In this document: one piece after another, positions 60,087 to 64,000 of the stretch | How positions within the stretch are numbered: position 1 is the stretch's first letter | How the letters are laid out: each line of letters starts with the position of its first letter | From: Turnera subulata | Taxonomy: Eukaryota > Streptophyta > Magnoliopsida > Malpighiales > Passifloraceae | Direction: 5' to 3' | Assembly (NCBI GenBank): GCA_028386065.3 | Contig: JAKUCV010003133.1 | Location: 3,974-67,973 of the forward strand | Length of the DNA stretch: 64,000 nucleotides | Made by a program: the position numbers and the translations under genes | The notes under the pieces: model-generated | Seen by the model: only the letters and a program-made list of their open reading frames with translations | Databases searched by the model: none | What the model was told of the DNA's origin: nothing

Positions 60087-61246
60087 GTCTTTGCATCATC
60101 ACTTAAATTTCACCCTTGCGAATCCCCACGGCCAAGGCAGGTGGGTGCATTCTGGTCAAACAGATTTCCATTTTGGTTGTTTGTTGATTGGCCCCCTCCT
60201 GGTAAATAAAGTGGAAATTTCGCTTCTGATTAAGGACGACGACGATGTTGCTTTTGTGGAGTGGGCTCGTATTTGGGCCCGCTAAATTGTCATCCGTCCG
60301 TTTACTGGCCCGGAGTTGCTCTCCTCCGGTGTTGGTTTACTTCATCCAGCTCCTCTGCCCACTTATAGATGATGGCCACGTGGCCTCATAAAAATCTGAC
60401 TAAAACTGGTTCACAAATCCAGAATTCCACACTAACATCATTTACCTAACAACTATAGCACAATGACTAAATAGTCCTATTGTAGATGTTAACTTTTATT
60501 ATTTGATAAAAAAAAAATGTTAACTTTATTATTTAAATTCTTCAATTAGTATGACTAAGAGGGGAGGTGAATTAGTCTTTTTCGGATTAAACCCGATTTG
60601 GTGTCACTAATGCCAAAGTGTTTATGTGTTTGGGTTTTGTGTTTAAGAACACATGCTAAACGTTAAGTAAAAAAACACTTAAAAGGTCCAAAAGGCTAGA
60701 TATATGTTGAAATGCAAAACCTTCATGACTTTTAGTTTATCATGTATACACTAATTTAATGCTAGTAATGAATAAATTTTTATACTAAAATGAAAATAAT
60801 GAATAGAAATTTGATAGTTACACGGGTATAAGAAAAACTCTTTATATATCCATATATAAATTCATTTAACATTAATAAATTTTGATTCTATTTAATGCAT
60901 TATGCCAATTGGCCAAATATTTATTATCCTACAATTCAATGTTTAGACGTTTTGCACATGAATGGGATTTAATGTAGCTAAGGGTGACATTTTCATGAAG
61001 TAAGGTAAGGTGTTTATTTATACTACTGACCATTATTGTAATTGTTAATTGATGGATAAGCTCTTTGCCACATGGCACATCAAAATAGCATGAATTTTGC
61101 CATGTGTCAATACCAGAGATTTTTGTCTCTGATTTAATATATTTATATAGATGTAGCAGTTAATTGCAACATTTAATTTTCTTTGTGGGCTTTGCTATGC
61201 TTTTATTTATTTATTTTTTTTTTTATGCAACTTTGTTGTCCTGCAG
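60087..61246. other. Intergenic DNA between KEG and the GH27-like pseudogene
   Basis: No gene is seen. AT-rich from about 60470. A candidate Helitron end lies at 61151. Nothing here resembles the missing first exon of the GH27-like gene. Confidence 0.5.
61070..61151 (-). mobile_element. Candidate Helitron 5' terminus beside the GH27-like pseudogene
   Basis: Read on the minus strand from 61151 it begins A|TCTATATAAATATATT, then ATCAGAGAC...GTCTCTG-like pairing words and GACACATGGCAAAATTC. This is the usual layout of a plant Helitron 5' end. The 3' CTRR end was not found among the many AT-rich words to the left. Confidence 0.4.
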
Positions 61247-63248
61247 TATGTTGTGGTTGACTACCTATGGTATAGGAGAAAGGTACCTGGTGCAAACGCC
61301 ACCGCCCATGGCTTTGATGTGATTGATGAATGGGGGAGGGTGATCCCTGATCCAGTTCGATGGCCTTCATCCAAAGGTGGCGTAGGGTTCACTGAAGTGG
61401 CCAACAAAGTGCATAGCGTGGGCTTGAAGTTTGGCATTCATGTCATGAGAGGAATAAGTTGGCAAGCATATGATGCTAACACCCCCATCTTGGATACAAA
61501 AACGGTATATATCTTGTTTGGATAAGTATTCAGGATTCCATATTTTGTTTTTGGTTCATAATTACTGTCAACAGGGAGGTCGTTTCACCGCGGGAGGGAA
61601 AGAATGACATGCACAAGATATAGGGATCAAAGAAAGGTCTTGTGGATGGATGCAACAGGGTTTCATGAGTGTAAATGCCAACTTGGAGGCAGGAAGAGCG
61701 TTCTTGAGATCACTCTACGAGCAGTACGCCCAGTGGGGTGTTGATTTTAGTAAGTGGTACCACCTACTCTGCTATATATGTTCGTCTTTCCTGTTCATTC
61801 ATTCTTTTATATATGAATTTTGTTTCTTCTTTTTTGTTGTGCAGTTAAAAATGATTGTGTATTCGGTGACGACTTGGACAAAGATCAGATAACATTTGTA
61901 TCTGAGGTAAGAACAGAACTTTTGTCATATAAATCAAATATTTCTAAACATTTGTCATATGGAAAAACGCCCCTTGTTCAGGTTCTGCAAAGCCTTCAAA
62001 GGCCCATTCTGTATTCTCTGTCTCCTGGAACCAGCGCGACGCCTGCCATGGCCAAAGATGTAGCTAGACTGACCAATATGTACAGAGTAACTGGGGATGA
62101 TTGGGATACATGGGGAGATGTGGCGGCTCATTTTGATGTAGCCAGGTCATTAAATACTTGGATCGTAGTAAAAAAAAAACTGAGATAATAGATTAATTAC
62201 TTGTCCATCAATTCTCCATTTGTTCCTTTTTTTCATTTTGTTTGATGTTATTTTGCATCAGGGACTTCGCTGCTGCTAATATGATTGGTGCTCAGGGCCT
62301 GCGGGGAAAGTCGTGGCCTGACTTAGATATGCTTCCCCTTGGTTGGCTGACTGATCCCGGTAAGATACATTTTCCAGAACTCTTTTAGCCAGCACTGTTT
62401 TGGACAATTCTATTCCTGAAAGATTTTGGTCAGAATGGGTGCATCACAATTGGCAAGCATAATTGCATTGGAGTATAATGAACTTATTGCTGCCCTTTCT
62501 TGGATATTACTTCGTCGTGACCCTCATCAAAATTTAGTCTTCATTAAATACTTGAACAGTCTAGAGATGGAAAATATTCTGGTCGCATTAAGTAGCATAA
62601 GTTTGTTTGTCTATGTTCTAGCTTCAAATGAAGGTCCGCATAGGCCATCTAAGCTTACTACGAGCAAAAGACTCAGGTATGTTCTTTTTCTTGTTTCTCA
62701 AAAGACTTGAGTATGCTTATGCAAGTATACAAGCATAGGTTCTGTTATTCTGTTCTCTTTTTTTCCTATGTTAATGTTGTTATACCTTGATTTCCTCTTA
62801 ATAGATAACTCTGTGGGCAATTGCCAAGTCACTTCTCATGTTTGGAGGAGATGTTAAAAATCTTGACAATGTCACATACAGTCTGATCACTAATCTTACT
62901 ATGCTGGAAATCAATTCTTTTAGTTCGAACAACGCGGAGGTATGTTCATTATTTCTATAAATGATTCCTGAAATTATAATCCCTGATATGTACCTTATTA
63001 TGTATAATGGTGCTGTTGTCTTGCAGTGTCCAATTGGTGGTGCAAGTAAGACCAAGGGTTCAATGCAACAGTCAGGAAGATATCTTAAAAAACACTATGT
63101 TGGTCTCACTACCTGCAATGATCCCAATGCAAAGGGTTGGTCAATTGAAGCTCTTGGCCAAAATCATCATCACAAATGCTGGAAAAAGAACTTGGGAACC
63201 CGAAAATCTTTTTGCGTATACAGCAGAAAGCACCTTCTAGCTCCGTAA
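61247..63248 (+). pseudogene. GH27 alpha-galactosidase/melibiase-like gene (At3g26380 type), truncated and broken
   Basis: Eight exon-like blocks with GT-AG borders: 61247-61504, 61575-61749, 61845-61906, 61982-62145, 62262-62359, 62622-62675, 62805-62939, 63027-63248. They read YVVVDYLWYRRKVPG, GVGFTEVANKVHSVGLKFGI, GFMSVNANLEAGRAFLRS, IKNDCVFGDDLDKDQI, YSLSPGTSATPAMAKDV, VTGDDWDTWGDVAAHFDV, SWPDLDMLPLGWLTD, SNEGPHRP and ITLWAIAKSLLMFGGD. Faults: no first exon, a TGA at 61605 where Trp is expected, a frameshift near 62663 (EQKTQ is in another frame from GPHRP), and a stop at 63246 with no homologue of the C-terminal lectin-like part downstream. The nucleophile-type Asp in KND is kept. Family call firm; loss of function inferred. 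Confidence 0.85.
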
Positions 63249-64000
63249 TGACACTAGAACCTTCCCTTTTGTTAATCAAGCAATCATCAAATTAATAGTT
63301 GCTATATATCTGCAACTGACAATGATATGGATGTATGCAGTAGCGATGAACAATGATCAAGCTAATTAACACACAAGGAGGAAGGGTTAGAGATAATTGG
63401 ACATACGATTTATAATGGTTCGCCACACAGGACTACATCAACTACTCAAGGATCCCCCTTTGAGATTTCTAACTAACTCTTATTATGGTTTTTCACGGGT
63501 TCAACCACTAACCTAAAATACAAGTTTTTCCCTTAGGCTCAACTCAAACCTTACACACTCACCACAAAACTTTCCTTAGCTTTGTCTTACAGAAAACCCT
63601 TTGATACAGAAGCTATAACTAGGTACAACAACTTTTCCCTTCAAATATTGTCTCACAATGATTGAACTAAGAAAAGTGTTTTTCTCTCTCTTTTTGCTTG
63701 ACTTTTGAGAACTTCAAGTGCACTAGCTTTGCTTAAATTCAGAATCTCGGTTTAGCAGCTCTGAAGTTCTCCTTGAGTCAGCATCTCATTATACAGTTGG
63801 ATGGTGGCAATTCGAATTTGAACCGTTGCATGTCCCTTTCCATCCAGCTGGTTTGTCTCCCGAGGTGCCAGAACGTCAACGTTCATATTGTCTGTTGTCC
63901 CTTTCACTTTGGCACGAGATCCAGCAGTCTGTAGCTTTTTGTCATTGATGTCATTGTTTAGCATAGTCCTAGGTTGGTCCTAGGAAGTTTGAATTCAGCT
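63249..64000. other. Window end, no gene recognised
   Basis: The sequence contains ATTTATAATGGTTCGCCACA and CAAGGATCC words of a kind that recur in plant repetitive DNA. It also has a 70-codon open frame at 63964-63752 on the minus strand without family features. Probably repeat-derived. Confidence 0.4.

Noticed and set aside
61070..61151. Assigning a full extent to the Helitron-like elements
   Set aside because: No CTRR-T end with hairpin could be chosen reliably in the AT-rich DNA, so only the 5' termini are listed.

Overview
This window is plant nuclear DNA, most likely from a eudicot with a repeat-rich genome. The genes have GT-AG introns, TATA boxes and pyrimidine-rich leaders. The recognisable proteins are plant-specific families: a THA8-type PPR protein, a CRT-like plastid thiol transporter (CLT), a DC1 Cys/His-rich protein, the multidomain E3 ligase KEG, and a GH27 alpha-galactosidase-like relic. 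The species cannot be named from the sequence.

Layout. 1-4639 is the right part of a minus-strand LTR retrotransposon (element A). 4640-7930 is AT-rich repeat DNA with an RPA/OB-fold-like exon and a candidate Helitron 5' end. 8493-9401 is the PPR gene. 10396-30063 is a decayed minus-strand LINE, split by LTR element B (11824-29926), which is itself split by element C (15228-25476). B and C both have perfect 5-bp target duplications. 30064-35683 is a further LTR-like sequence (element D) with GC-rich tandem repeats and no coding capacity. 35684-37741 is a broken Ty3/gypsy pol. 38632-44971 is CLT (10 exons, 452 aa). 46036-47049 is the DC1 gene. 59875-49124 (minus) is KEG-like (16 exons, 1613 aa by my splice model). 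61247-63248 is a GH27-like pseudogene, preceded by a second Helitron-like terminus.

Elements A, B and C are related, apparently non-autonomous Tekay/Del-like chromovirus derivatives. They have 3.1-3.6 kb LTRs beginning TGTAACG, the same unusual primer-binding site and, in B and C, the same 3' motif before the polypurine tract. Only C keeps a gag, and it is broken; none shows pol. A and C each carry an antisense reading frame of exactly 227 codons. Its last third resembles the N-terminal part of a LINE endonuclease (WNCRG ... TETQ ... GGMW). The two copies differ mostly at synonymous sites and have no indels, so the frame seems to have been under protein-level selection. In C a second antisense frame (132 aa, basic/NLS-like) starts 34 bp after a TATA box on the same strand. 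This antisense cassette is the best candidate for an undescribed system here. All three LTR families also share a matching series of splice-site-like signals.

The host genes are unrelated in function and are not co-regulated as a unit. CLT and DC1 run rightward; KEG converges on DC1.
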